Below, in pieces: positions 12,590-24,782 of a DNA stretch of 64,000 nucleotides. The DNA lies in assembly GCA_947172415.1 (NCBI GenBank), contig OX359192.1:8838901-8902900 (forward strand), in the 5' to 3' direction. Every line of letters begins with the position of its first letter. The stretch's first letter is position 1. The notes below the pieces were generated by a model, which saw only the letters and a program-made list of their open reading frames with translations, had not been told where the DNA came from and ran no database searches. The translations under genes were made by a program, and so were the position numbers. The stretch is from Chondrosia reniformis. Taxonomy: Eukaryota; Porifera; Demospongiae; Chondrillida; Chondrillidae.

Positions 12590-13202
12590 AATGGACATGT
12601 ACAGTGATTCTCCAATGATAATTGAACTGTGGAGTAAGATTTTCGTTTATTTCCGCAAGCGTTTTGTATTTCGTTAACGGAAATAAACGAGTCGTAGACG
12701 GAGTTATACAACATCTGAACACTTGGAAGTGGCCGGTAAGTTGGCAGACCAGACAAATTGTGTTAGCTCTTCCTATAATATAATTCTTTTGCTAGTCGCA
12801 GAAATATTATTATGCACTTTTAATTCACTGCGGTCGACCTTCCTTCGCAACAGTATGTTTTGAACTTTTATATCCCGTCTGTCAATGCGGTAGTCAAACA
12901 CTTGCTTGTCTGTAATAATAAATATCTCGCGATCCGATCAAACGATTACTGATATGCACGTAGCACATTGTGAAAATCTTAAACTTTTGATTCGATAAAT
13001 ATAAACGCTTCACTTTTTATCAAATCTGCGCCGGAATAGCGTGGGCGAGGTGTCGCTATCTAGAGGAATGGGAGGCGTGGTTATTTTGTGGGTGGACCTC
13101 TAGGACATGTAATGCCTGCTCCAGTGACTTCCGTGTCTTGTGCAGTCAAACAACATTCCTGTTTGATGAAACTGTCGTGACCTTTCACAGGTACATCTGA
13201 AA
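12590..13202. other. Spacer between TRAPPC10 and GRB2 copy A
   Basis: No coding sequence seen. It holds the TRAPPC10 3' region with the hairpin at 12644-12689, AT-rich DNA, and presumably the promoter and leader of the first GRB2 gene. A pyrimidine-rich stretch and CAG just before 13200 could be the 3' end of a leader intron. Confidence 0.6.
12644..12689. terminator. Perfect 12-bp inverted repeat in TRAPPC10 3' region
   Basis: CGTTTATTTCCG (12644-12655) is followed 22 nt later by its exact reverse complement CGGAAATAAACG (12678-12689), 55 nt after the TRAPPC10 stop. In RNA this would form a stable stem-loop in the 3' UTR. The right arm also contains AAATAAA on the + strand. A role in 3' end formation is inferred, and it could equally be a relic of a small inverted-repeat element. 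Confidence 0.55.
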
Positions 13203-14077
<875 letters not shown>

Positions 14078-14749
14078 TTTGTATCTTCTGACAACCTGTG
14101 TGCAACACAGCAGTGGATAGTCACATCCGCTCTGGACTCTCTGTGTGACTAGTACTCATTTTCGTATATATGTTTTCAGTTATTTTATAGCATTTTATTG
14201 TCTTGCAAACCGGAGGAACGTGGCCGTGGTTTGCTGGGTATATACATATCTCCACAGTTAATATGATAACGAAATCATGTGCGGCTTCAACGCGTTTCTA
14301 CTATTTTAGGTAATACCGGAGACAAGTGTACACTGTCGACTATCGTTCTCCACTCATTAGCTGAAAAGACTCAGTTGTGAAAAGTAAGTTTGTAGATACC
14401 AATAATCCTAGATACCTGTATCGAGTCGTTGGCGCAAAGGTTCGTTTGGCCCGAGTCGTATGTAGCGTACAATTGATTAATGGCACTTGTGAGGCGTTGT
14501 ACTAGTCTCATGATCACTGGTTAATTCGGCTTTTAGCTGAATTTTGGAAGGAAATTAAGCGCCGGCAGAGAATTTGTCCCTTGTGTGACAATCTAGCCTT
14601 TAACAAGAACGAATGTTTGCGTAAACTAGAGTGGACGGATGTACGTACGGAGGTAGATGTCCTATGGCGATGTGCGATGTGAATGGTGTCATCAGAACTA
14701 GTCGGTCGTGACTACTGTCCAATTCACTATTTCACAGAACTCAAGAATA
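14078..14749. other. Spacer between the two GRB2 copies
   Basis: No coding sequence recognised. It should contain the 3' UTR of copy A and the promoter of copy B. No repeats or clear similarity to the spacer upstream of copy A were seen. Confidence 0.6.
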
Positions 14750-15639
<890 letters not shown>

Positions 15640-15842
15640 CAAGTTGCAAATATAAATCAGTTCTTTTACAGCTTTCCTTGTTATATTTTGACATGATGCA
15701 CTTGTTGTTTATTCACCTTACTTTAGCATGTAGTACAATTACAATTATCAATGTTCTTGGGTGTATATTGAGTGATAGATGGTAATGATTACATCCAGGC
15801 TGTGCTGAGAATAATTACAGGGTTTGACTCCCTGCAGTGAAA

Positions 15843-17595
15843 ATGGCGGAACAGAAGAGCAGTTCGTTGTTGGATTCATTTGTTCAGGCAATTGCGAAAT
15901 CTTCTGGTTCGTATGTAACTGGGCAATGATCCTATGTCGTGTGCCAAACGTTTAATTTTTACACAGATAATGACGATTGCGAGGAAATTTGTAACAATTT
16001 TACTCGGCTTTGCCCAGTAAATGGCTCGGATAAAGGGGAAAGCGACGCCGATAGGACTTTTCGGGCTGGAATAATGGAGCAAGCGTTTAGAGAGTCACTC
16101 AAAGTTCAGGTAGGTCCACCAATGGTTCGTTAACCGGGCTTTGAATGAGATGCCATCTTCTGTCACTACCCAGATACAGAACCAAGCAGGCATAGAAAGG
16201 TACTGCGGACTGATTCTTCTTTCCGCAAAGTGTGCGGAGAGGAAGGTGTGCCCTTTTACTACTCCTTTCGTTGTTCTGAGTGATGTCTGTGAGAGTCTGC
16301 CGCTAGATCGATGTGAAAAGCTGTTCCATTTTGTTGAGGAACACGCAGCAATTTGGACAAATCCACTGTTTTTTAAAGTTGGCAAAAATCAAATGCTTAG
16401 AATGTGCAATGACCTCCTCCGCCGCCTCTCATCTTCCCAGAACACTGTGTATTGTGGCAGAATTCAACTCTTCCTAGCTAGGCTGTTCCCCTTGACAGAA
16501 AAGTCTGCCCTTAACCTCATGAGCCACTTTAATGTGGAGAATGTGACAGTGTATCAGAAGCTGTCTGATATGGAGAGAGATGAAGCAATGGACACAGAGG
16601 CAACGAGATTCTCTGCTGAAGAAGGCCTAATTGATTACAATTTATACTCAAAGTTGTGGTCAATGCAATCGTTCTTTCACAATCCTCTGCTATGCTACGA
16701 AGAACCCAAATGGAGCGAGTTTGTGTCCTCGGTGGAAAGTGCCTTGTCAGCTTTTGAAAGTTGCAAGTTAACAGGGATTTCTCGAAAGAAAAGGAAGTTC
16801 CAAAATGAGGTGCCATCTGCCACAAATGGAGCAATTCAATTAGGTAGCCTTGAGAGCCACTATTATGCCAAGTTCCTTACAAGCATTAAGCTGATGAACC
16901 TACAGTTGAGTGACAGTCACTTCCGACAGCACATTCTTGTTCAAATGCTAATTATGTTTCATTATTTGAGGTCTGATGTAAAGTTCCGCAGTTCCACTTG
17001 CGTCCTCCGCCCCCAGCAAGAGACGTGGATAACTAGCACTGTAGAGGCAATCTACTGCTTGCTGGAGGGAACTCCCCCTGATGGAGCCGCCTTTTCATCG
17101 TACATAAAACATGTCCTTGAAAGAGAAGACAACTGGATTGGTTGGAAGAATGATGGCTGCCCGTCTCTCCTGTCAAACTCAGCTGGAGAGGGGGACTGTC
17201 TGAAGGAGGTGAAGAGAAAGAGGATAGGAGACAGTGTAATGGAAAACTTGCGCAACAAGCGGGTTGATCTTGGCAACACTGAGCTCACAAACCTCTGGAA
17301 CAGCTTCCCTGATAACCTCAAGGAGTGCCAATCTACTGATCGTAAATTTGTACCCCAACTAGACGAGTTTCTAGCCGATGCAATTCTACAGTCTGACCCA
17401 AAGGAACAAGTTGAGGAGGAGTACAAGCTGGTTCGGAGTCCTCTCTTCTCCTTTCGAGCCCTTCACCTCCTGGCACAGAAGAGCCCGCACTTTTTTCAAA
17501 GCAATGCTTCGCAACTAATCAAGTCCCTCCCGGAGTTTTTAGAAGGTGTCATTCTCCAGACCTCCAAAGATCCTAAACCAAACGGGAAACCCTGA
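15843..17595 (+). CDS. THOC1: THOC1 (THO complex subunit 1)
   Basis: Three exons: 15843-15906, 15967-16109 and a large 16174-17595, coding about 542 residues. Diagnostic matches to human THOC1 are MCNDLLRRLSSSQNTVYCGR, IQLFLARLFPLTEKS, IDYNLYSKLWS, YYAKFLTSIKLMNLQLSDS, PPDGAAFS and KSPHFF. THOC1 is a core subunit of the THO/TREX complex that couples transcription to mRNA export. Human THOC1 is 657 residues and ends in a death domain. Here the protein stops soon after SLPEFLEGVIL, and no death-domain-like sequence is visible before the convergent BFAR gene, so the C-terminal domain appears to be absent. Confidence 0.96.
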
Positions 17596-17843
17596 CCTTT
17601 GAACTCTTTGTATACGACACTGTGATTACAGCCAGTGTGTTCCTGTAATTATGTATCTTAATAATTTAATGATCAGTCTAGTTCTAGCTAATGATTTCTG
17701 AACTCGTGACATATAAGATTACTGTTCAAAATGATTAGCAGACAACGTTTCTATCAACAATACATAAATGTGCAACATTAATGATGGTTGTGCTACAAAA
17801 TCAAAAAATTACAGTTGTAGATGAAATAGAGATGAATTTCACT

Positions 17844-20079
17844 TCATCTCCGAGCAGTCCTTATAGCCTTATAGACACCAAAGACAATACTGTAGTAGAC
17901 AATGGACCAGACAAAGGTAGGCAGAACTCTCCAGAGTACGGGAAACATGATCCAAAAGCCAATCAGTTTGATGACGCAAGCCACCACACTATTCCTCCAC
18001 ATGTGTAACAGCTCCTTCCTACAAAACATATGCACATAGGAACATTCATGTAACATTGCCCTGTAAGCAGAGCCTGTAACTCACTGCACTCCACGCTTTG
18101 CCACGTCCCTTAGCCACCAGAGGTGTGAGTACAGCGAGTTGGCGAGGTACACTGTGGCAAAGAGGCTAATGATGGGATGTACAAATATCCAATTCAAAGC
18201 AATGTAGAGACTGAACACATGAGGACTGAGGCAGAGCAGTAGCAGCCAAAAGAAGAAGAGCTGTTTGAAAGAGAGCACTTCAACGTCTCCCTGCTCCCAG
18301 ACATGTTTCCCAGTGAAGCCCTGGTTGTCACCGCCCTGGTTGTCACCGCCCTGGTTGTCACTGCCCTGGTTGTCACTGCCCTGGTTGTCACCGCCCTGGT
18401 TGTCACTGCCCTGGTTGTCACCGCCCTGATTGTCACCGCCCTGGTTGTCCACTTCAGGCGGAGGAGAGGTACTGCCGGAGACCCAGCTGGCCAACCAGGT
18501 AACAAGAGGACACGAGGGATTCAATGCAGCCTTGTAGAATGGCAGGAAGGCGTGCTCATAGTTGGTGAAGTAAGTCATCCAGACTGCCATATTTGGCATC
18601 TCCAATACACGATACATGATTAACACCATCAGAGTGTCCTTGAAGTAGTAGTCCTGTAGAAGCAGACCTTACCATACACACCCAGCCACACCCAGCCACA
18701 CCCAGCCATGTACAATACACACCCAGCCACACCCACCCATGTACAATACACACCCAGCCACACCCACCCATGTACAATACACACCCAGCCACACCCAGCC
18801 ATGTACAATACACACCCAGCCACACCCACCCATGTACAATACACACCCAGCCACACCCACCCATGTACAATACACACCCAGCCACACCCATCCATGTACA
18901 ATACACACCCAGCCACACCCACCCATGTACAATACACACCCAGCCACACCCATCCATGTACAATACACACCCAGCCACTACAGACAATAGATATGTACAA
19001 AGAGCTAACATTGAATTGATCCAAGCTTGCTGGCACCGTAGGACACTTTCCTTCTCGGAGCTCCTCAACAGCTATAAGAAAGCTCTTTCGTCTGAATGCT
19101 GTCTCTACTCCGAGGTACTCCAGATCCCTCTGGGTCAACCGGAGAAGACGCCTCCCGTCCATGCCCTGCGAGATAGACACTTATAGGCTAACAACCTAAC
19201 TACATCTGCATGGACCACACCTCATCACGAATGTGTTGTACCAGTTCAGGACCCCACTTGTCAAACTTGGTAGCAATCCATTCGGCCACCTCATGCTCCG
19301 ACCACTGCTCCACATGGTCATACTCATCTCCGTCCACAATGGCCAAGTAGAACAGAGCTCCCTGCAGCCATAGCAAGACTCCTCAGAGAGGGCAACACAC
19401 ACACTGCAACACACTTACGATGGAAAAGCCAACTATAATGGCCACCAGGCAAGGGAAAGGGGAAATCCCCAGTCTGTGATTTCCTCCAATGTTTACATTA
19501 AAGTGAATGTTAGCTCCTCTTCCTCGGTGACGTAATCCTTCTGTTCGACTTGTCTGAGCCTTTTGTCGATAATCGTTCCGACTAGCCTTCACTGCTTCGA
19601 TGATACTCTTTTCTTCATCGGTCAGTTGAGACCGCCTCGATTCGAGACTCTGCCGCGAGGCGGGGTCACTGTCTAATAAATTTCTAACATGCAAGAATTG
19701 TAGACTCAACATTTGTTAATGACAAAGGCGAATTGGTAACTTACCGCAATGCATAGTTTATTTGAGGGAAGGCTTCGGAGGGAATTCGACAGGAAGGGCA
19801 GAGAATAGAGCTCGGTTGCTCCATCCAGTTCTGGGCTTCGTTTTTCCATACTTTGGCCAAACAGAGCTCACAGAAAGTATGCCCGCAACTTAACGAACAC
19901 GGATCCATCAACAAATCGAAACAGATGGAACAAGAGAGCTCTTGTGAAGGCCGCGACGCCGTGTGCAAAGGAACACCTTCTTCTCGCACATTTGCTTGTA
20001 AAGCTGCTTCGGGCTCGTCAGTACCCTCCTCATCTCGGTCCTCCAGCGAACTAGGCTTCGAAAGGGGAGTATGAATCAT
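17844..20079 (-). CDS. BFAR: BFAR (bifunctional apoptosis regulator)
   Basis: Exons: 19745-20079 (start), 19419-19683, 19221-19361, 19037-19165, 18085-18653, 17844-18018 (stop). The first exon encodes a RING finger (CSICFDLLMDPCSLSCGHTF, CELCLAKVW, LCPSCRIP). Exon 2 ends in a membrane segment (ISPFPCLVAIIVGFSIVS). Exons 3-4 form a SAM domain (EQWSEHEVAEWIATKFDKWG, DGRRLLRLTQRDLEYLG). The last exons hold several hydrophobic segments. This RING-TM-SAM-multi-TM order is that of BFAR, an ER membrane E3 ligase with anti-apoptotic function. The C-terminal exon contains an in-frame 15-bp minisatellite coding GDNQG/SDNQG repeats just before a membrane segment. The donor at 19036 is the weakest junction. 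Confidence 0.92.
18318..18450 (-). repeat. 15-bp coding minisatellite in BFAR
   Basis: Nine copies of a 15-bp unit (ACCGCCCTGGTTGTC on +) encode (G/S)DNQG repeats in frame. The surrounding sequence (SPPPEVDNQ before, GFTGKHVWEQGD after) continues the BFAR frame, so the array is translated unless spliced out. Confidence 0.9.
18672..18978. repeat. 31-bp minisatellite in BFAR intron
   Basis: About ten copies of CCATGTACAATACACACCCA plus GCCACACCCAC in the intron 18654-19036. A 31-bp unit puts an ATG in all three forward frames, which makes apparent frames on both strands. Confidence 0.95.
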
Positions 20080-20272
20080 TATATAGCTCCAAGAAATTAG
20101 GGAAAACCCCTACAGGCTTTTAATACAGTTTTAATGTAAGTATTATGTGGAATTAGTACTATAACCTCAAATATGATGTTTAGTGCTTTTATACTATAAT
20201 CACATTTAGTAACAATATAAAAACCTGCAATATAGAAACCCCTTATGGTACGCAAAAATTCAAATTACCAAG
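20080..20272. promoter_or_regulatory. Divergent promoter region BFAR / NDE1
   Basis: 193 AT-rich base pairs between opposite-facing start codons. A shared promoter is inferred from spacing. Confidence 0.45.
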
Positions 20273-22293
20273 ATGAACGAGGAACATCCTTCTTTCGCCA
20301 AAGTTGAAGACGAATGTCGGTACTGGAAGGAAAAGGCGTCAGAATATCACAGAAAGTAAGAATTGAATTGCGTGGTTCGTATTAGAGAAACCATTGTTTG
20401 TACGTTCATAGAAAAACAATTTGTAGCGTTTTGTACTTAAACTTAATTGAGAAAGTTGTTTGCAAGAATCTGTCTAACGAGGCTATCCCTCCTGGTGTGG
20501 GTGGGGAAGGATTGCCAACTGTACGAGCGTTCGATAGAGATTCATTACAAGAGAAAATAGTATTTAGCTAATGAATGGTGTTTTGTATGTAATATCCGTT
20601 ATATGACTGAAAAGTTTGTGTTTCAGTGACGTTTTGGTTTAAATAGTTGGATTGCTGCAAAGGAAGAATTGGAAGATTTCCAAATTAGTAGTAGAGAGTT
20701 GGAATCGGAATTGGATGCCCAATTAGAACAACTAGAGCTACAGACAAAGGATCTTCAAACATCTCTGGTGAAACTGGAACAAGAAAATGAAATATTACGT
20801 GTGAGTGGGGGCGTGGCCACGGCACATTCCATAGCATTGTACTAGTATCAAGTTATTGTTATACTGGTAGAATCTTCTGTCCCTCTGTTGATGCAGGGTC
20901 GATTGGATGCTCAGCAGAACGAGTCGTATGTGACCATCAACACGCTGCAGGAAGAGCAGGCTGAGTTGAGTCAAATTAAGGAGGAACTTGCACGATATAC
21001 ACGTGATTTGGAGCAAAAGAATGATGACTTGGAGCGACAAATGAGGTAGTACTCCTGAACAAGCATACCTAAAGAGGTCAAAGGTCATATGCCTCCTTTA
21101 GGGTAACGCTAACAACACTGGAGGACTTTGAGGCTCGCATGAACCAGCAGATTGAGAGGAATGTGATCTTGGAGAGTGAGCTGGACGACAAGGAGAACAT
21201 GGCTGTCATGTGTCAGCGTCTCAAGGATGAAGTGAGGGACTTGAGACAAGAAATAAACCGGCACCAGAGGAAGAAGGATGATTTGAATGAGTCGCAACTT
21301 GCCACTACCCCCCTGGCCTCTCCTCAGCAAGGTATTGTGCAACACTCTCCGCTCCTCATTCCTATTGTTATTGTTTTGTTCCTTAAGGAGGAGGAGTTCA
21401 GTCCAAATCTCAAATATCTGTGATGGGGTCCTCAACATCAACGCTGAATGGCCGTCCTCCCATACTGACCCCCTCTACGAGGATCAATGCACTGAACATG
21501 GTTGGAGACCTGTTGAAGAAAGTTGGAGTGAGTCTTTTTGTCCTTATCACATCTGCCTAGTCCATGTCAATGAGTGTTCTCTCGCAGGCTCTGGAATCTC
21601 GCTTGGCCTCCTGTCGATCACACATCATCACAAAAGAGGCTCACAAGGCCATTGAATCTTCTACTCCTCAGAGGTGAGTGCTTGATGTAGTCCTCTATGA
21701 CTGTTGGATCACATGCCACTGGCCCGTGGGATCTGTAGTCTGGCCACTGGCCCGTGGGATCCGTAGTCTAGCCACTGGCCCGTGGGATCCGTAGTCTAGT
21801 CACTGGCCCGTGGGATCCGTAGTCTAGCCACTGGCCCGTGGGATCCGTAGTCTAGCCACTGGCCCATGGGATCCGTAGTCTAGCCACTGGCCCGTGGGAT
21901 CTGTAGTCTAGCCACTGGCCCGTGGGATCCGTAGTCTAGCCACTGGCCCGTGTGATCCGTAGTCTGGCCACTGGCCCGTGGGATCCGTAGTCTGGCCACT
22001 GGCCCGTGGGATCCGTAGTCTGGCCACTGGCCCGTGGGATCTGTAGTCTAGTCACTGGCCCGTGGGATCTGTAGTCTAGCCACTGGCCCGTGGGATCTGT
22101 AGTCTAGCCACTGGCCCGTGGGATCTGTAGTCTAGCCACTGGCCCGTGGCCTATACTGCTCATTGAAGGCTAGATCAAGCTGTAAACTACTGCTGATCTT
22201 CTTTGCAGATCAAGACGTGTTGTCACTGGATCGCGGCTAAATGGTGAGATTCAGAAGCAGACAAGTGGCAACGTAGCTACCATCACTGTCTGA
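20273..22293 (+). CDS. NDEL1: NDE1/NDEL1 (NudE) dynein regulator
   Basis: Seven exons: 20273-20355, 20647-20800, 20897-21045, 21102-21331, 21388-21527, 21588-21673, 22209-22293. The long N-terminal coiled coil ([67 protein letters not shown]) matches NDEL1 closely. It is followed by [15 protein letters not shown] and [10 protein letters not shown], the conserved C-terminal helix. NudE proteins bind LIS1 and dynein and act in nuclear positioning and mitosis. The single gene probably represents the unduplicated ancestor of vertebrate NDE1 and NDEL1. Its C-terminal tail is shorter than in vertebrates. Confidence 0.94.
21712..22150 (+). repeat. 28-bp minisatellite in NDE1 intron
   Basis: About 15 copies of TAGCCACTGGCCCGTGGGAT plus CCGTAGTC in the last intron. 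GGCCCGTGGGATC recurs almost unchanged. Confidence 0.95.
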
Positions 22294-22459
22294 GCAAAGC
22301 TGTCCACTGACATGGGTGAAGTGCTATCTAGTCAAGTGCACTAATTTATTAACAATTTTGATTTTTATAATTTTGGAGGAGAAATCCTGTCATTGTATGT
22401 ATATATTCGTATAAAGAGTCAATTTGTTAGGAAATGAAACGGTGAAGTTCAGTTGTTTT

Positions 22460-24674
22460 ATGGAGGCTCGAGTGACGTCATCGTCCAAGATGAAGGTCCT
22501 CGGCGTTGGAATAGTTTGTTTCGACGTCGTACACACTTGTGCAAGTTATCCCAAGGAGGACGAAAAGGTTCGCGCGCTATCAGAACAGTTTCGTAGAGGT
22601 GGAAACGCATCCACGTTCGCCACTGTGGTATCGCTGCTCGGAGAGCACTCGGTCGAATTCCTCAGCACCGTTTCCTCGGGCTATGAAACAGAGTGAGGGC
22701 GCCTTGAGATGGTAAAGGTCATTTGAGAGAAGTAATTTGCTCTGTCTTTAGGTTTTGTTTAAGCGAAATGAAGTCTTGCGGAGTTGGAGTGCAGTATTGC
22801 GTGGAGCACTGCAGTCACCATTTGCCTACTTCCTACGTAATCATAAGCAAAGAGACCAACTCAAGAACTATTGTACATCACCGGTACAGTGCTAGTCTGA
22901 AGAAATCAGACCTTATCGACTGCGTGATAAGATCTGACGACTCTCGACCGGATTTCTGTTCATAGATACGTTTTGTAATTGCTCAGCAAGGGGAGAAACG
23001 ATTTGTAGGAGGAGGAATCGATTTTGCGCTATCGCAACTTTGTGTTACAATAGAACTAAAGGATAAACAAAGAGAGGCTTTAGTTTTAGCTCTTCAAAAG
23101 AGGGATATCTTTGTTAGTCTTCCAACAACATAATCAAAGGACTATGATGTCCTGACCGTTCAAGCAAACGAAATAACCGACGGCTTTGGAAGACCGCATT
23201 GCATGCTAAAAGCATACTAGAATACAAAGCGTATGAAGTCGTTAGCTCATTTGCTGACTGAGCATACCTTCCTCTAAATATGGAAGGTGATGACCACTAA
23301 TTGACCGCAGAATTTCTCAAGGAATGTCGAGAACTGCAACAGAAAATCGGCCGAGAGTCCTCAGACCCTTACTGAAGCGGTGATTGCGCAATGAAAGGGT
23401 CTGATTTCATCAGACTAGTACAGTGCTGGAAAGGAGCTAGTCACATGACTATCACATGACCACTCATTTATTAGAGATATACCAGAACTAACTTATGAAG
23501 ATTTTCAAAATGTTCCTTGGCGCCAATTTAATTGGATTCACTTTGAGGTTAAAATTGTTATTGCACAAAAATCTTTTCTGCAATTGCAACATGTTTGTTC
23601 CATGCATATTGTTTAGGGTCGTAACTTGTCTGCAGTACAAAGAGTTATAGAAGACATTGCCAGTTTCAACAAAACTGCTTCAGCTGATCAAAGAATAAGA
23701 GTTTCAGTTGAGTTGGAGAAGCCTTTTGTTAGGGATGCTCCACACAAGATTCACCTTCAAGCTGACCTGGTGGGTTCCGTAAGTTGTAGTACTATGTTCT
23801 AGAGTATATTCCACAAATAGGTTCTCATTGGAAAGGATTATGCAATGAGCTCAGGATACCACTCTGCTACTGAGGCTGTGCTTGGAGTTGCCATGGAAAC
23901 AAAGAAAGGGTGGGGCTTGTTATTACCTTGGTAACCCTGATGAGTGTTTCATGTTTGTGCTCACCTCTGTAGAGCAGCCATAACTTGCACTTGGGGGGAT
24001 CAAGGGGCAGCAGGGCTGGACAATGGAGGACATGTGAGTTAATCATCCTCAAACTCCCTGCCCCCATCAGATAGGCTACAGTGGTATCCCCTCCCTGCCC
24101 CCTCAGATAGGCTACAGTGGTATCCCCTCCCTGCCCCCTCAGATAGGCTACGGTGGTGTCCCCTCCCTGCCCCCTCAGATAGGCTACGGTGGTATCCCCT
24201 CCCTGCCCCCTCAGATAGGCTACAGTGGTATCCCCTCCCTGCCCCCTCAGATAGGCTACAGTGGTATCCCCTCCCTGCCCCCTCAGATAGGCTACAGTGG
24301 TGTCCCCTCCCTGCCCCCTCAGATAGGCTACAGTGGTATCCCCTCCCTGCCCCCTCAGATAGGCTACGGTGGTATCCCCTCCCTGCCCCCTCAGATAGGC
24401 TACAGTGGTATCCCCTCCCTGCCCCCTCAGATAGGCTACAGTGGTATCCCCTCCCCCCCCCCCCCCCCCCCAGGCGTTTCTGGTCCCTGCCCACCCCCCA
24501 GCAGAGGTGGTGTCCACACTCGGAGCTGGAGATACCTTTAATGCTGGTGTAGTGAACAAGCTGCTATCAGGCAGTTCGCTGAAGGATGCAGTCACATTTG
24601 CTTGTAAACTAGCCGGTCTCAAGTGTGGTACAACTGACTACAAAGACTTAAAGAAAGCAATATCTGAAACTTGA
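22460..24674 (+). CDS. KHK: Ketohexokinase (fructokinase)
   Basis: Seven exons: 22460-22692, 22752-22883, 23475-23547, 23617-23769, about 23821-23910, about 23975-24030, 24474-24674. Ribokinase/PfkB-family sugar kinase. KVLGVGIVCFDVVHTCASYP and RRGGNASTFATVVSLLG match KHK (LCVGLVVLDVI, QRGGNASNSCTVLSLLG). NSRTIVHHR, NWIHFEGRN, RIRVSVELEKP and TLGAGDTFNAG follow in order. The GAGD aspartate is the catalytic base of the family. KHK phosphorylates fructose to fructose-1-phosphate. A start at 22490 (MKVLGV) is also possible. The second intron contains a 525-bp transposon whose target duplication begins at the splice donor. The sixth intron is a 36-bp minisatellite ending in a poly-C run just before the acceptor. 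Confidence 0.94.
22893..23417. mobile_element. 525-bp non-autonomous DNA transposon with RecQ-like fragment
   Basis: Terminal inverted repeats of 20 bp with one mismatch: TAGTCTGAAGAAATCAGACC at 22893-22912 and the reverse complement of TAGTCTGATGAAATCAGACC at 23398-23417. They are flanked by an exact 9-bp direct repeat, GTACAGTGC (22884-22892 and 23418-23426). A 9-bp target duplication is typical of Mutator-like elements, among others. Inside, KDKQREALVLALQKRDIFVS followed by LPT resembles the N-terminal region of RecQ-type helicases before the Walker A loop, but stop codons follow at once. No transposase frame is present. The element therefore looks non-autonomous, with a captured or decayed helicase scrap. 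Confidence 0.85.
24055..24450 (+). repeat. 36-bp minisatellite in KHK intron
   Basis: Eleven copies of a 36-bp unit containing CCCCTCCCTGCCCCCTCAG. Each copy is a pyrimidine tract plus CAG and so resembles a 3' splice site. The array precedes the true acceptor at 24472-24473. Confidence 0.95.
24451..24472 (+). repeat. Poly-C run before KHK last exon
   Basis: A run of about 18-20 C residues immediately before the AG of the final KHK acceptor. Length may be uncertain because homopolymers are error-prone. Confidence 0.85.
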
Positions 24675-24782
24675 ATTGCTGTATCTGTTTATTATGTTTA
24701 TTTAGAAAGAATATTTATAAAATTGAAAATGTATAGAAAAGTAATTTAAAGTGCTTCTCTTCTCCGGGAGCTTTGTCTCTGC

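Noticed and set aside
23867-24622. Long minus-strand frame of GGDTTVAYLRGQ repeats
   Set aside because: It runs antisense through the 36-bp minisatellite in a KHK intron. The repeat length is a multiple of three, so frames stay open by chance. The flanks are KHK exons on the other strand.
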